This document shows positions 12,851 through 24,693 of a stretch of 64,000 nt of DNA, one piece after another. The number at the start of each line of letters is the position of its first letter. The stretch's first letter is position 1. Made by a program: the position numbers and the translations under genes. The stretch is from contig NC_059502.1 of assembly GCF_914767665.1 (NCBI RefSeq), positions 14,198,001-14,262,000 on the forward strand. The letters run 5' to 3'. The notes beneath the pieces were generated by a model. It did not search any database, was not told the origin of the DNA, and worked only from the letters and a program-made list of their open reading frames with translations. The stretch is from Harmonia axyridis. Taxonomy: Eukaryota > Arthropoda > Insecta > Coleoptera > Coccinellidae.

Positions 12851-13464
12851 GGTTTCAGGTTCTTCTGTTCGGTTTTGACTCAATAAAAAGCTTGAACATT
12901 TTGTTTTTTTTTTCTTTAAATCATCCAGTAGAACAATCGGATTATGCGGATGAACCATAATTTTATATTTGAATGCGCCCACGCCCAACATTAGTTGATT
13001 TGATATAAAAAATGAAAAATATTATAATATAATGGAATGTGGTATGAAATAATAAAACTTCTTATATTTCTTGAGAAGGGTAAGTTGGAAATAGTGAAAT
13101 GGAATCGTTTCTCGTATATTTTTCATTCCATTCTGAGGAATCAACATTCTGATCTGAGAATTGAAAAGAGAAATAATCCAAAAGGGGCTTCAAGTGGCAA
13201 TAAAATTCGGCAACGTTTAGCAAAGCGAACGCTGACAACTGACAAGCCTGATGAGTGCATGTGTTTTTTTTTAGCGTCAATAACTCGTAAACAGCACAAT
13301 GAGGGGATTACAGGACATCTGGATATTTATTAGAACAATGCGGCACATTTAATGGTTTTTAATGTTAATTAAATTTGTCGGTATTCCTTCCTGTTCTTGC
13401 TGACTAAATTGAATCTCATTCGGTATTTTGAATTTCTACACATGTAATTTTTGGTAATCAAGCT

Positions 13465-13535
13465 TGAAATGCCCCCCTTGAATTTTGTCGCCCTAGGCGA
13501 CCGCCTACACTGTCTCGCCCCTAGAGACGGTTCTG
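13465..13535 (-). mobile_element. Second GC-rich transposon end fragment
   Basis: Read on the minus strand it runs CAGAACCGTCTCTAGGGGCG, then GGCGGTCGCCTAGGGCGAC, similar in layout to the fragment ending at 12850 and in the same orientation. It lies immediately upstream of the mariner remnant. Confidence 0.35.
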
Positions 13536-13579
13536 TGAATAAAAAGATAGAAGATGTCATACAATAAGCTTAGGTAATT

Positions 13580-14625
13580 TTTTGCATTAAATGAAGAAAT
13601 CTTCGGCTGAGGCTCATCGAATGCTCTTAAATACCTATGGTGAGGCCGCTATTAGTAAGGGAACGTGCCGAGAGTGGTTTCAACGGTTCAAGGACGGTAA
13701 TTTTGACGTCGAAAACCATTATGGCAAAGAGAAGGTTTTTGAAGATAAAGAATTGGAAGCATTACTTGATCAAGACTCGTGTCAAACGCAACAAACATTG
13801 GCAGGATCATTGGGAGTGACGCAACAAGCCATTTCAAAACGTCTGAAAGTCATGGGAGTGATTAAGAAACAAGGAAATTGGGTGCCGTACGAATTGAAGC
13901 CGAGAGATGTTGAACGGCGTTTGTTTCTGAACAGCTGCTGGCCAGGCAAAGACGGAAGGGATTTCTAGAGACGAAAAATTGGTTCAATACGATAATCCCA
14001 AGTGCAGAAAATCATGGGGATATCCCGGCCATGCTTCCACGTCGACGGCCAAACCGAATATTCACAGTTCCAAAGTCATGCTAAGTTTTTGGTGAGGCCA
14101 GCTCGGCGTATTGTATTACGAGTTGTCGAAACCGACTGAAACAATCACAAGGGATCGTTATCGAACGCAATTAATGCGTTTGAGCCGAGCAGTAAAAGTC
14201 AAATGGCCGAAATATAATGGGAGAAATGATACAATGATTTTACAGCATAACAATGCTCAACCTCATGTTGCGAAAGTGGTAAAGACCTACTTGGAAACGT
14301 TGAAATGGGAAGTCCTACCCCACTTGCCGTTGCTTCCTCGGACTATCACTTGTTTCGATCAATGGGACACGGCCTGACTGAACAGCACTTTCGGTCTTAT
14401 GAAGAAGTAAAAAATTGTATCGATTCGTGAATCGTTTCGAAAACCATTTTTTTTTCAACGCGTTATTCGTAAGCTGATTGAAAGATGGCAGGAAGAAGTG
14501 GTCAACGATGGACAATACTTCATAATCATAAATGTATAACCAGTTTCTTACAATAAATCTTCAAATTTTGGAAAAAACGGCGGAAGCAAAGTTGTACGCT
14601 CCCTTATTGAAAAACCCTTTATTTC
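13580..14625 (+). mobile_element. Degenerate mariner transposon
   Basis: A Tc1/mariner-family transposase remnant. From 13591 a helix-turn-helix region is readable (TCREWFQRFKDGNFDVEN, then an AISKRLKVMG helix and WVPYELKPRD). The frame is lost near 13965, recovers as a first-Asp region (RDEKLVQYDNPK), meets an in-frame TGA at about 14091, and continues as YYELSKPTETITRDRYRTQL. The second catalytic Asp, normally in a HDNARPH motif, reads HNNAQPH (Asp to Asn). The C-terminal region is frameshifted. The 5' part of the transposase and the left inverted repeat are missing. The right end is probably near 14600-14625 (CCCTTATTGAAAAACCCTTT). Clearly non-functional. Confidence 0.88.
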
Positions 14626-15728
14626 ACTCTACGGTTTATTGGAAAATACGTACTGATACAGTAGATGGCGTCGTATTGATACAGTAGGCGGCGTATATTG
14701 ACACTCAACTAGACCCTCTTCGATATGTCTTCTGAAGCAGTTATTAGAGTGTGCGGTCCTTGTGTCGCTATCTCCTCCGGCATGTAGAACTATAGACACT
14801 TGTAACTCAGAATGGCTCGACGTTGGTATTGATTTTTAAAATGTGGTTTCGGGGTGGCTCACCGAAACGACTGCTGCCGCCGGTCATATGTTAATGCCCC
14901 AAGTTGGCGCAATGATAAGTTCGCAGATATGACGTGTCATCGATCATTCCTACCGCTAATTACGACCTGTCTCCCGCTTGCTGGCGCTCATCAGGACGAT
15001 GTCGCCCGACCAATTTAGCTGAATTTGATTGGGAGGCTCTAGCGCAGCTTTGGGGAGGGGGGCTTTGGTGCTGCAGCCCCCCAAAATGCCAGCAATTCAG
15101 AGAAAGTTTGTCAATGGAAATAACATTATATCTTCGATTAATTTTCGTTTATTATTTATAACCCAGCATGTTTATTGCTTCAATCGGCAACTTCAATACA
15201 GAGAGAATTCCTTAGGGGATTCTTCTCAAAGATTTTTTCATTTATTCCTGACCCTTAAACAGCTAAAAGCATGTATCAGAGCCTACATTTACATTATATC
15301 TCTCATAAACCACAACAATTCTAAAATATAATTCATATCAGCCTTGTAAAAAAACATTAATTTCCCATATACAATAACAAAAATAATAATATTTAAAAGA
15401 ATTATCGAAGTGTAAAAAAACTCCTTGGGGATCATGGCACATTTTTCCAATACTTCCACTTCATGTCTTCTCCACAGGAATAGAATTGAAAACATCAACA
15501 GCCCGAAATATTCGAGAATTCTGTCCGATACATGTTCTTGCATAGTTTTTTCTCATTTCATTTTTACTTCTGACGTTATAATCATGCTTTTCATTAACTA
15601 TGCATAAAGTGGCTTGTGTTCTCAATGAATTATACTTCATTTTTTGTAAACCATAACCATAAAATTCGAATTTTATTGCCATCACCAGGTTACTAGAAGT
15701 TTAGTGATTACTATACTATACTATTCTA
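14626..15728. other. Unassigned stretch, locally GC-richer
   Basis: 14650-15090 is richer in GC than its surroundings and contains a short repeat (TACTGATACAGTAGATGGCG then TATTGATACAGTAGGCGGCG at 14651-14695). It may be a fragment of an unidentified element. 15090-15728 is plain AT-rich DNA. Confidence 0.35.
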
Positions 15729-17230
15729 ACTGACAGAGAAACTGCAACACCCAGAATTTTGTTTAAATTTTATTTTTTTTTTTTTTTGTGAAACATAGTA
15801 TAGCAAGGAGTACCTAAATGATTGAAATTTGGGGAAAAAACGAAGGGTTCACATTTTTTTTTTCAATTTGTTAATATGTGTTTGTTCACCGCAATTATTT
15901 ATACACTCCCCAACATATCTCGGCATTGATGCAATAAAATGGTCTATTTCTTCATAAGGGATACTATACCAAATTTCCTGTACCTACTTCATGTCTCAGA
16001 GCTGCCAAAGTCCGTGGGGGCTGGGGTAAATTTCCAAGCCTTCTAACCATGATATCCCAAACATGCTCTATGAGCGAAAAGATCGGGGGATCTGGGCGGC
16101 CATGGCAAAAGATTCACATGGATCGCTTCGAAAAAGTAGAAACTAACTCTGGCAATATGAGGTCGGACATTATCTTGCTGAAATATTGGATTCTCGAGCC
16201 GGTTAAGCTAAGGGAGAACATATGGCTCCACTTTTTCTTGAAGGTAATGCAGCGCTGTCATTTTACCTTGAATAAATACTAAAGGTCACCTACTTGCATG
16301 TGCAATAGCACCCCATACCATAACGCCTACTGTCCGGTGTACATGACGCTCAACATCAAAAACTGAGGTTCACGTCTTTCTCCCAGACGTCGTCTAACAC
16401 TTCTTCGGCCATCATGTGCACCCAAGGAGAGTCGAGATTCCTCAGAAAAGACGATCTGACGCCATTCCACATTACAATGTTGACGTTCTCTGCACTACTG
16501 TAATCGTTGCCGGCGATGCTCAATCGTCAGAGGTAACACAAGATGGGGTCGATGATGAAGCAGTCCAAAATACCTTATCCGGCAGTAAACTGTTCGGATT
16601 ATAGGATGGCCTTGTTCTCCTAACCACTCATCAGCTAAAGATCGAGTAGTCGCAAATCGGTCTCTAATGGTCATAAGTCTTAGACGTCGATCTTGAACTT
16701 CATTTGTGCCCCTTCGACGTTCGCTGCCTACTCTTGTTCGAATTTGGTCATTATCAAAACACGCTTGACGCTATCAGCGATTTCTCGAAATGAGAACCCC
16801 GCCTCCCGTAGATAAATAATTAGACCCCTTTCAAATTCACTTAGCTGGCGATAAATTCCGCGTACACGTGCTCTAGGCATTTTAACAACTTCTAAACATC
16901 GACTTCGGATCTCCTCGAACAGCTGGTTTGTTGAAAAATTTAAAAAACTTGCAAAAAACGACTGCTGTTTCCTTTTGCTTCTCAGTCGTGGAATGGAAAA
17001 CTTGTTTTTCTGTCTTGTGTTGTACCCATGAAATTTTGAGTTTCTTGAGAGGTTCTCCTTGTGACCATACACATAATTTACGCAGACAAGTATGAACACT
17101 GCTACTATACGGTTAGAATTTTTTCATTCCTGAAGACATATCTACAACTGTCAGTAGCCCTTATTGCCTAATTTTTCTGATGAAGGAGAACTTTTTGGTT
17201 TTGGTGTTGCCTTTGAATCCTCTTTCTTGA
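15729..17230 (-). mobile_element. Degenerate Tc1-like transposon
   Basis: Reading the minus strand, an ATG at 16880 opens a helix-turn-helix segment (MPRARVRGIYRQLSEFERG, then LREAGFSFREIADSV). Downstream, across several frameshifts, come a VRSSFL-type region, SLGAHDGRR, a PWPPRSPDLSLIEHVWD block and a catalytic QQDNVRPHIARV motif with Asp retained. This is the DDE transposase of the Tc1 group. The low-coordinate end carries ACTGACAGAGAAACTGCAAC at about 15730, a typical terminal repeat. A poorly matching counterpart (TTTTGGTGTTGCCTTTGA) lies near 17196-17215. Multiple stops and frameshifts make it dead. Confidence 0.85.
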
Positions 17231-20200
17231 ACTTAAATAAAATTCTACACTATATTTGATTCTACTTGCCTAATTCCAGATAAATTCTTAGATAGCTACG
17301 TATTCCGATTTATATCACCAAAATTTTCTAATCTGAAATGTTTAATTAAAGTGTTAAATAAACGTCATGGAAAGGACTTGAATTTTTTGTTGAACATCAA
17401 AGAATTTGATTTATTTGGGGTTTGAATTCGGTCTGTGAAGTCAGTTGAAATTAGCACTCTCCTATCCGGCCATTTTAATTGAATTATGTGAAACTACGCA
17501 GCCCTTGTATAACGATATTTAAAATTTCATAAAGGACCGCTAAAAGCTTCCATAATTTGGTTAAACATTGAATAATTTCATTCTGTTTCAGACTAAAGCG
17601 TTGAATAAGCTTTACGATAGCCCAAATAATAATAACACAGGGTTATAATAATATTTACTAATACAAAATTGCAAGTTTTCAATATGAATTAAATAACTCA
17701 AAACAAGCAAAATGACGAGAGCATTGTCGTGAAGTCATGATCATTTTGAGCAGTCATCATTCATTCGCCAATTACGGCCTGAAGACCAAATATATGTTCC
17801 TACCTATATACCTACTGCAGTTGTGATCTTCAAGTATGATATTAGCGCATGAATGAACGAGCATTTAAAGTTCGAATGCTCCTGACCTGACGTCAATGCT
17901 TTTTTTTGAGATTATTGGGTGTGAAGGACCATCGAAAGTTATGTTAACCCTTCACCAAAAGTATTCAATTCATTTATCAATATTGAATAAACGAAGGAGT
18001 GAAGGACCATATCAGGAGAAACAGTGAAATGTTTTATATAACGAGATCTCAGATTCTGTTTACTTAGGATGTACGGTTATTTGCTAACTCAAAAGTATTA
18101 TTGACATTCAACAGTAATCACAGATATTTACTTACATGTATTACTTGATTTCGATGTGTAATCTATTGTAGATTTGAGTTCAAGATCCGAATTAGATAAG
18201 CAACGATCTCCCTGTAGGAGTAAATATTCTTAGTATTTGAACAGCGAGGTACCTACACGTCTGTGTTCGTGCCAAAAGCAGCTGCGTCATTCATGTTCTA
18301 TGTGAACGCAAATGTAAAATGCACTTTTATATCAGCCCGAGGGGGATCTTAGAATCACATCACATAAACAACATATTTCTCAAGAATATGGATTGAATAT
18401 TTTAGTAGAATAGGTAAACCATTGACGCCAGTCGCAAGTTCTCCTTTTTCTACTGATAATTTACACTAAAGCTGAGGTCGTCCATCCATATACTGAATTA
18501 ATACTCCAACACTGGATTTATACGCATCAATTATTAGCTGCTATCTGCCCGCTCTGACTTCATACGTTTTGTCAGGCAACCCAAAATACAGCTTCTCAAG
18601 TGTCAAATTATACTCTTGTCCGCCTTATCTTTGCACGTAGTCAGGCAACTCATAATACATGTCTCAAATCATACTCTACGATTGTCCACACGGCCGGAGG
18701 AAAAAGGAAAGACTTTTTTACCTTTTCTGTACGATCTTTTAAAAAATATTTTGTTGTATTGACCTTTTCATGATAGAGATGAACACAATAAAAAAAGGAT
18801 TGTCCAATTTGGTGCAGTCGTTTGAACATGATGCTTTCACAAAATATCCATAGATCCTATTTTATTGATGGGTATTCATAGCCCCACACAACACCACTTG
18901 AAATAATTTCAAGGTTGTTGTCCAACAGGATTTTCAACTTATCCAGATTAGCGCGTTTGAGCATGCGGAACTGTGAAATTTCCTTATTCTAGTCCAATAT
19001 TGATGAAAATTGGTACGGTTTATGTATTCAGAATGGGTCTTAAGAAATTTCAGTTCTATCGCTTTGCTTATGCGCAAACGTGAAATATCCGCTCTACTAG
19101 CCTGACTTCGATGAAATTTGATACAAATATTCAGGTCGAAACATTAAAGATTCCATAGGAAATTCGTCTTTTTCAAATATACGGTGCACGTTGGGCATGC
19201 GTAAATTAGAGTTTCTAATTGAGTCAATTGAGAGATAATATAATGTTGCCCATCTCAACGTCACAGTTGCGTGTTGATCGGACACAAGCGAACAAGCATG
19301 TGCAGCGCAAGGCACCACTTACAGCCTTCCACATGATGTGACATCACACCGATGGCATCTTAAGCCTTGATTTTCGTTCTTCACAACTCTCTCGTCTCGA
19401 ATATACCTTCGTACCTCCTACTCTGGACCGTCGTCGGTATTGGCAGGGGAGTATGTAATGACTCTGTGTTTGCCCTAGAGGTGGCGTCGTAGGCTGCGCA
19501 TGCCTCTCTAAATCGGCACCGCTTCGTATATAAACCAAACCGTGCTGCGCAGAGATCACCGAGTGCCAAACTGATGTTCCATCAGTGATCTTGGGATGAA
19601 ACACTGCAATCCTCAGAGGCCTCAACTTCGCAATTGTCTCGAGAACACCTCGCCAAAATTTATATGCAGACAAATGCTCGAAGTGTCATGGCGATATTTC
19701 ATTTATTTTAACCCCAAATAGTTCATGCTAGTAGATTAACTACCAAAAGCATCAACTGAAGCACTGTCTCCATGCATTTAACTGAGGCAACTTCAAATAT
19801 AACTGTTTTACAAACAGATACATGGCTTGACTCAAACAATGTGAAACGAGCTGTCACTCAATTTCCATACTAGATATAATGAAATTGTAGTGACTTTCTA
19901 GTATGTGACCTTGAAACAGAAATATTCAGGTAGATTCTCATTTATTTGAATCACCTCTTACCACTGTATTCTTTTATAGCGAAATAAGTTTTTATTTATA
20001 ACATACATACTAAAATATTAACTTAACATATATCATTCGAATAGAAGGAAATAATATAACTTTACATATTTTATTAGACAAATTTTAGAAATTTCAACGC
20101 TTTTAAAATTCAGAGACATGTTTTAATTCCTCAGAAAAGTATAGGTATTTTTACTAGTTACTCATTGGTACACAATGGAAAAGAGGACAAATCTATTTCA

Positions 20201-20611
20201 GCACAAAAAATATTGCTACAGATAAATTGAATTTGATATATAATTTTAAAAAACAAAACAAGATACATCAAAGAACTAGTCCACACAAGATTATATTCAG
20301 AATTGTTGAATATTGAAAATAACAAAAAATAATAATATAAATAATCAATAGTATTCTACAAATAGTAATTTCCTCAAAAATTAAAATATATCGACTTATT
20401 TACACCCTCTTCTACTATGGGTGACTTAACACAAATATATAACTTCGAATAAATATAAAGATTTATATTCACTTTTCTTTTGTACTTGAAAATTCTGGAT
20501 TGCCTGTGATATATAATCTTGTGTATATAATATATACCCTAAATAACACATATTTATCCTTACTATGAAATAAATTGAAGTGTATATATGCACTTTGAAT
20601 AACTCCCTCTT
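17231..20611. other. Gene-poor stretch; 3' flank of the chromodomain gene
   Basis: No supported gene. 19390-19640 is a GC-richer patch with open frames on the minus strand but no recognisable motifs; it could be a retroelement fragment. 20000-20611 is very AT-rich and probably includes the 3' UTR of the minus-strand chromodomain gene. Confidence 0.4.
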
Positions 20612-23600
20612 TCACTCTGCATCATGATACTGAACCCTAAAATAGAAAGTAATTGCTGATGAAAATCATAAGTACAGTGTCAACCAATTTTTTGTACTTG
20701 AAAAAAAGATTTACAAAAAAAAGAAAATTTTAATAAAATAAAACATGTTTTAACAAATGTACCTTTGCTTTCCTTGATTCCTTTTACTTAGTCTTCTTCC
20801 CACAGACTGCGTGGATAAAGTAAATCTGTCGGTAACTTTTCTTTGAACTCTCAATTCCTTCGGGTCGACTTCCTTAGCTTGTTCACATTTCTTCAAATAT
20901 CTCTCTATCATTTCTTTGCAATTCATGTTTTCCTCGGGTTCCCAACTGTCGTATTTATGGGAATAACCCTTCCAGGCCACAAGGAATTCCCTTTTTCCGC
21001 CTCTCTTGAAATGCACGTCCAAAATTTTAACAACCTGAAATACAATAACTAATAATTAAAGATGGAGATTATTATCTGGTATTCTAGTGTGATCTTTTTC
21101 AAATATGAGAAACAAATTGAACAGAGTTCGTACACCAACCTCAAAATCTTCATTCTCATCCCATTTCTCGTCAGATTCCTGTGTTTTCTTCGCTTTGTTT
21201 GCTGCCTTTTTATGTTTATCTGCAGAATTTTTCTTCTTTTTGAATTCCTGAAGTGCATCAGGACAATTGAGTGTGTTTGCTGGTTCCCATGTATCGCTTT
21301 CTTCTCCATAACCTTTCCATCTAATGAGATAAGAATGAATGCCTCTGATGGTTTTTTCATCAAGAATGGATTCCACCTGGAAATGTATTTGCATAGGAGT
21401 ATTCAAATATTATCGTTATAATTAAGGGATAGATATAAAATTGATAATTAATTTGTATCATCATCTCTGCATTGGACATCAATTTTCCTGATGACTCAAA
21501 TTACCTCTAGAGTTATCATAGAATTTACTTTGTAGATAATGAAAAACCAATATGATTAAAAAATTAAACAGTCAACTTAATGCCTAAACACAATAAACCT
21601 TACCTCATATTCTTCTTCATCATTCAGTCCACTATCTTCTTCCTCTTCATTTTCCTCCTCCTCTGAATTTTCCATCTCAACCAACTTATTATTCCTTGAT
21701 TTATGTCCCTTTGCATTCTTTTTCTTGGCAGACTGTTTTTTCTATCAATAAAGCACGATCTATAGTTAATACAATTTATACAATAAAAAAAATTTATGAA
21801 TACATTTGTACCCTTGACTCCTGACAAATACTTATTTTTCAATTTGATCCATACAACAAATAATGTGTTTTTCAATAGGAATGACACAAATTAAAATGAT
21901 TATAATGGCAACACTGTACTATTTTTTGACATTTTTAAGTCATTTGTGTTCGGTAGGTTATGCCATTTAATCATAACGCTTAGCAATTGTTGAATTCTTT
22001 TATCAAAATCGGTGATCATTTGGGAATACTGAGAAAAATGTACAAAGAATTCGTGGACGGCATTAATCAATCAATCGACTCACTATTTGTAGTATTGTAG
22101 ATAATTTTTTAAGAGACACCAAGTGCGGCTCAGTAGATAGTACTGGTACTCGTGTATTGTGTAATTTTCAATTTGTCTATAAAATGACAAATAGTGAGTC
22201 GATTAACTGAATAATTTCGTCTATGAATTCTCTTGAAATTTTTCTCAGTATTGCCAAATAAGCACTGATTTTGATCAAACTATTTAACAATTTCTTTCCG
22301 TTGATGAAGCGTGTATGTTTCCATGCTTAAATGTCATAAACTACTGAACACGAATGTCAAGAAATATAGAAAAATAATAATGTTGACATTATGATAATTT
22401 GAAATTATCATTCCCACTGGATAACCTATACAAGGTTAAGATATGTTCAGGGTAATGAGAAACCAATAAAAACAAAAAACTCACTGGGCTTCCATTTTCC
22501 TCATTGTCATTATCGCTGCCATCATCATCATCATCATTATCATCTTCAAGATGAGAAGATTCCTTGGACTTCTTTCCTTTGCTTATTCTTTTCTTCATCT
22601 GAGCTGATTTCTGAATGAAAAAAATAATTTTTATCAGCAAAATTGACAGGAAAACCAATTATAATTATACTGAAAGACAACTCACTGGGCTTTCATTTTC
22701 TTCATTGTCGTTTTCAGAAATATCCTTATCGTCTTCTTCTTCATTATCGGAGTCTTTGCCCCTCCTTCCTTTAGTAATCTTTTTCTTTGAATGAACTGGT
22801 TTCTAGAAGGAGAAGAAAAGAATTAGATGGAACTCAAGGATATACAATGAAAATACATATTTTAATACAATCATAACTTTTCCTGCTCCGAAAACTAATG
22901 TTTTGAAATGGTATTCAATTGCAATCCAGATCGAAAACTGATAGGGAAAAATTACATCTAGTTATAAATTGACTAGATCATTTTCTAAAACACCAGTGAA
23001 AGTGTTAACCATTGAATGGTTCTAGTAGGCACATCTTTGCCTTGTAGAATATGTAAATATTGATCACATATTAGTTCTCCATAATAGTTGGTGTTCAACA
23101 TTTTCTTAGTAATCACAATACAGAATTAGAACAAACTATGCGTTCCTACAACTTCAGAATCCTTAATTATCAGACTTCAATATTACAATCCTTACATCAC
23201 TAAGTATAACGAAAAACAAGGAAAAATAATAGTGAAAGTGAAGTCAAACACCTATATCAAGGAAAATTGGATAGATGAGGTGATTAACTAATGTTTCACA
23301 CTAAAAAGGAAAATCTTGCTTCAATATGTTGAATGCCAACAAGGAATACCAAAAATCATCTTATCTATAGTTTATAACAAATATATCAGTTAACTAATGT
23401 CTTGTGTACTAGTTTAATGCTTGTTATAAAATTTAAAGAAGAATGTTAATTCCTTGCGAAAAGTTCCTGCTCTCAAGTTGATAAAAATAAGAGAAAATGT
23501 GACATAATATGAATAAAAATTTAAAAAATTCACATATTAGGTTGCTTCAATATTTGTGTCAAAGTCATCAATTTAAAAATAACAACACAACACAAATTTT

Positions 23601-23951
23601 AACACATAATAGAACTGATAGCAACAAGTAAATACTTAATAATTATATATAAATAAGGTTCCCTGTGGACTCTCAGACCTAGAAGTGCAGCAATAATGTG
23701 AATAGTCCTATTATCATATTTTTCATCAATTTAGTGCTTCTTACTTCTAAAAGATATTACACTAAATTTTGTTTTATTTTGCTTACCTTTTCTTTGCTTT
23801 TACTTCTCCTTTTTTTCTGCTTCGGTTCGAGATCCACAGAAGAATCATCGCCGTTCTTCTGGTTATCGTCGTCGCTGGAAAAGCTTTGAGATTCTTCGGC
23901 GTCGGTACCAGATCCTCGTGAAGTATTTGATTTATTAGATCTTCTCTTCAT
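20612..23951 (-). CDS. Double chromodomain protein (seven exons)
   Basis: Exons on the minus strand, in order: 23951-23787, 22802-22686, 22610-22485, 21741-21604, 21376-21140, 21034-20763, 20636-20612, giving 359 residues. Residues 1-182 are low-complexity acidic/lysine-rich blocks with likely nuclear-localisation runs (KQKKRRSKSKEK). Chromodomain 1 (from about residue 180) has EYEVESILDEK, YLIRWKGYGEES and DTWEP. Chromodomain 2 (from about 262) has VVKILDVHF, FLVAWKGYSHKYDSWEP. These folds bind methylated histone tails; the second lacks the first aromatic-cage Tyr. Function is inferred to be nuclear chromatin binding. I do not recognise the orthologue. The donor of exon 6 (GTACAT) is weak; reading through it ends the protein a few residues later as RYIC. 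The ATG at 23951 follows no obvious earlier in-frame start. Confidence 0.8.
21902..22392. mobile_element. Fold-back element in intron 3 of the chromodomain gene
   Basis: About 490 bp with long imperfect inverted arms. ATCGACTCACTATTTGT (about 22075-22091) matches the reverse of ACAAATAGTGAGTCGAT (about 22189-22205), and the pairing continues outward to the ends (ATAATGGCAACA against TGTTGACATTAT). No coding capacity. Confidence 0.75.
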
Positions 23952-24693
23952 CTTGAAAGAAGCACCTTCGTCACTAAATATTTGAAAGGTTGGTTTTTAA
24001 AGGATTCAATATTCGAAAAATGTATTCTCTATTTAGCATCAACAACGAAATAAAGCCTGCATAAAAGCTTCTTTTTACATGTTCACCAACATACCAACAA
24101 TCAACATATCGAATTCCTGCTGTACCTACCGATAATCAAATTCCTGTCAACAGGAATTCAGCGTTAGGTTCAACTTCCCAATAATAGATGTCATTGTAAA
24201 TGCATCTAGACTGCAACACAAAATACAAATATAAGTGCAATCAATAATCTAAATCCGGCTTTTGATTATAAGATATATAATCAATATACAATACAATATT
24301 GTATATATATAATTATATATTATTTTATGAGCGATATAAATTCAATACTCGGAGTAGAAAGTATTTATATCGCTAATCGCTCACTGTGTGTAGGTATTTC
24401 CAAATATGCTTTAATATCAAATGATATTAATTATTAATTGATATTAGGTCTATGGAGTTTTGCTGCCATCTGTGTGAAATTCAATGGTGTGAAATAATGA
24501 TTAATTAAAAATATATTGATAAAAAAAGAAGAGTAACTAAAATCTGTGTATGATTACCTTTAGGTTAGGAGAACATAGACAAATTATTATTTATTTTGAC
24601 AATTAGACATATTGTTTTGTATTTCCTTTGCTTCTGTTCGATTGAATTAATGAATTAAACTAGTTATTAATAATAAACGGCTTCTACTCAGAT
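23952..24693. promoter_or_regulatory. Divergent promoter region (chromodomain gene / TGS1)
   Basis: About 740 bp separate the two divergent start codons (23951 minus, 24694 plus). The interval includes a TA-rich tract (24268-24328) and no coding signal. Both transcription start sites must lie here or in unseen upstream exons; exact positions cannot be read. Confidence 0.4.

Noticed and set aside
19344..19673. 109-codon minus-strand frame in a GC-richer patch
   Set aside because: Overlapping frames are open as well and no domain is recognisable; possibly a retroelement fragment but unsupported as a gene.
22500..22560. (CAT)n-like trinucleotide tract as a microsatellite feature
   Set aside because: It is the Asp codon run within chromodomain exon 3 and is already explained.
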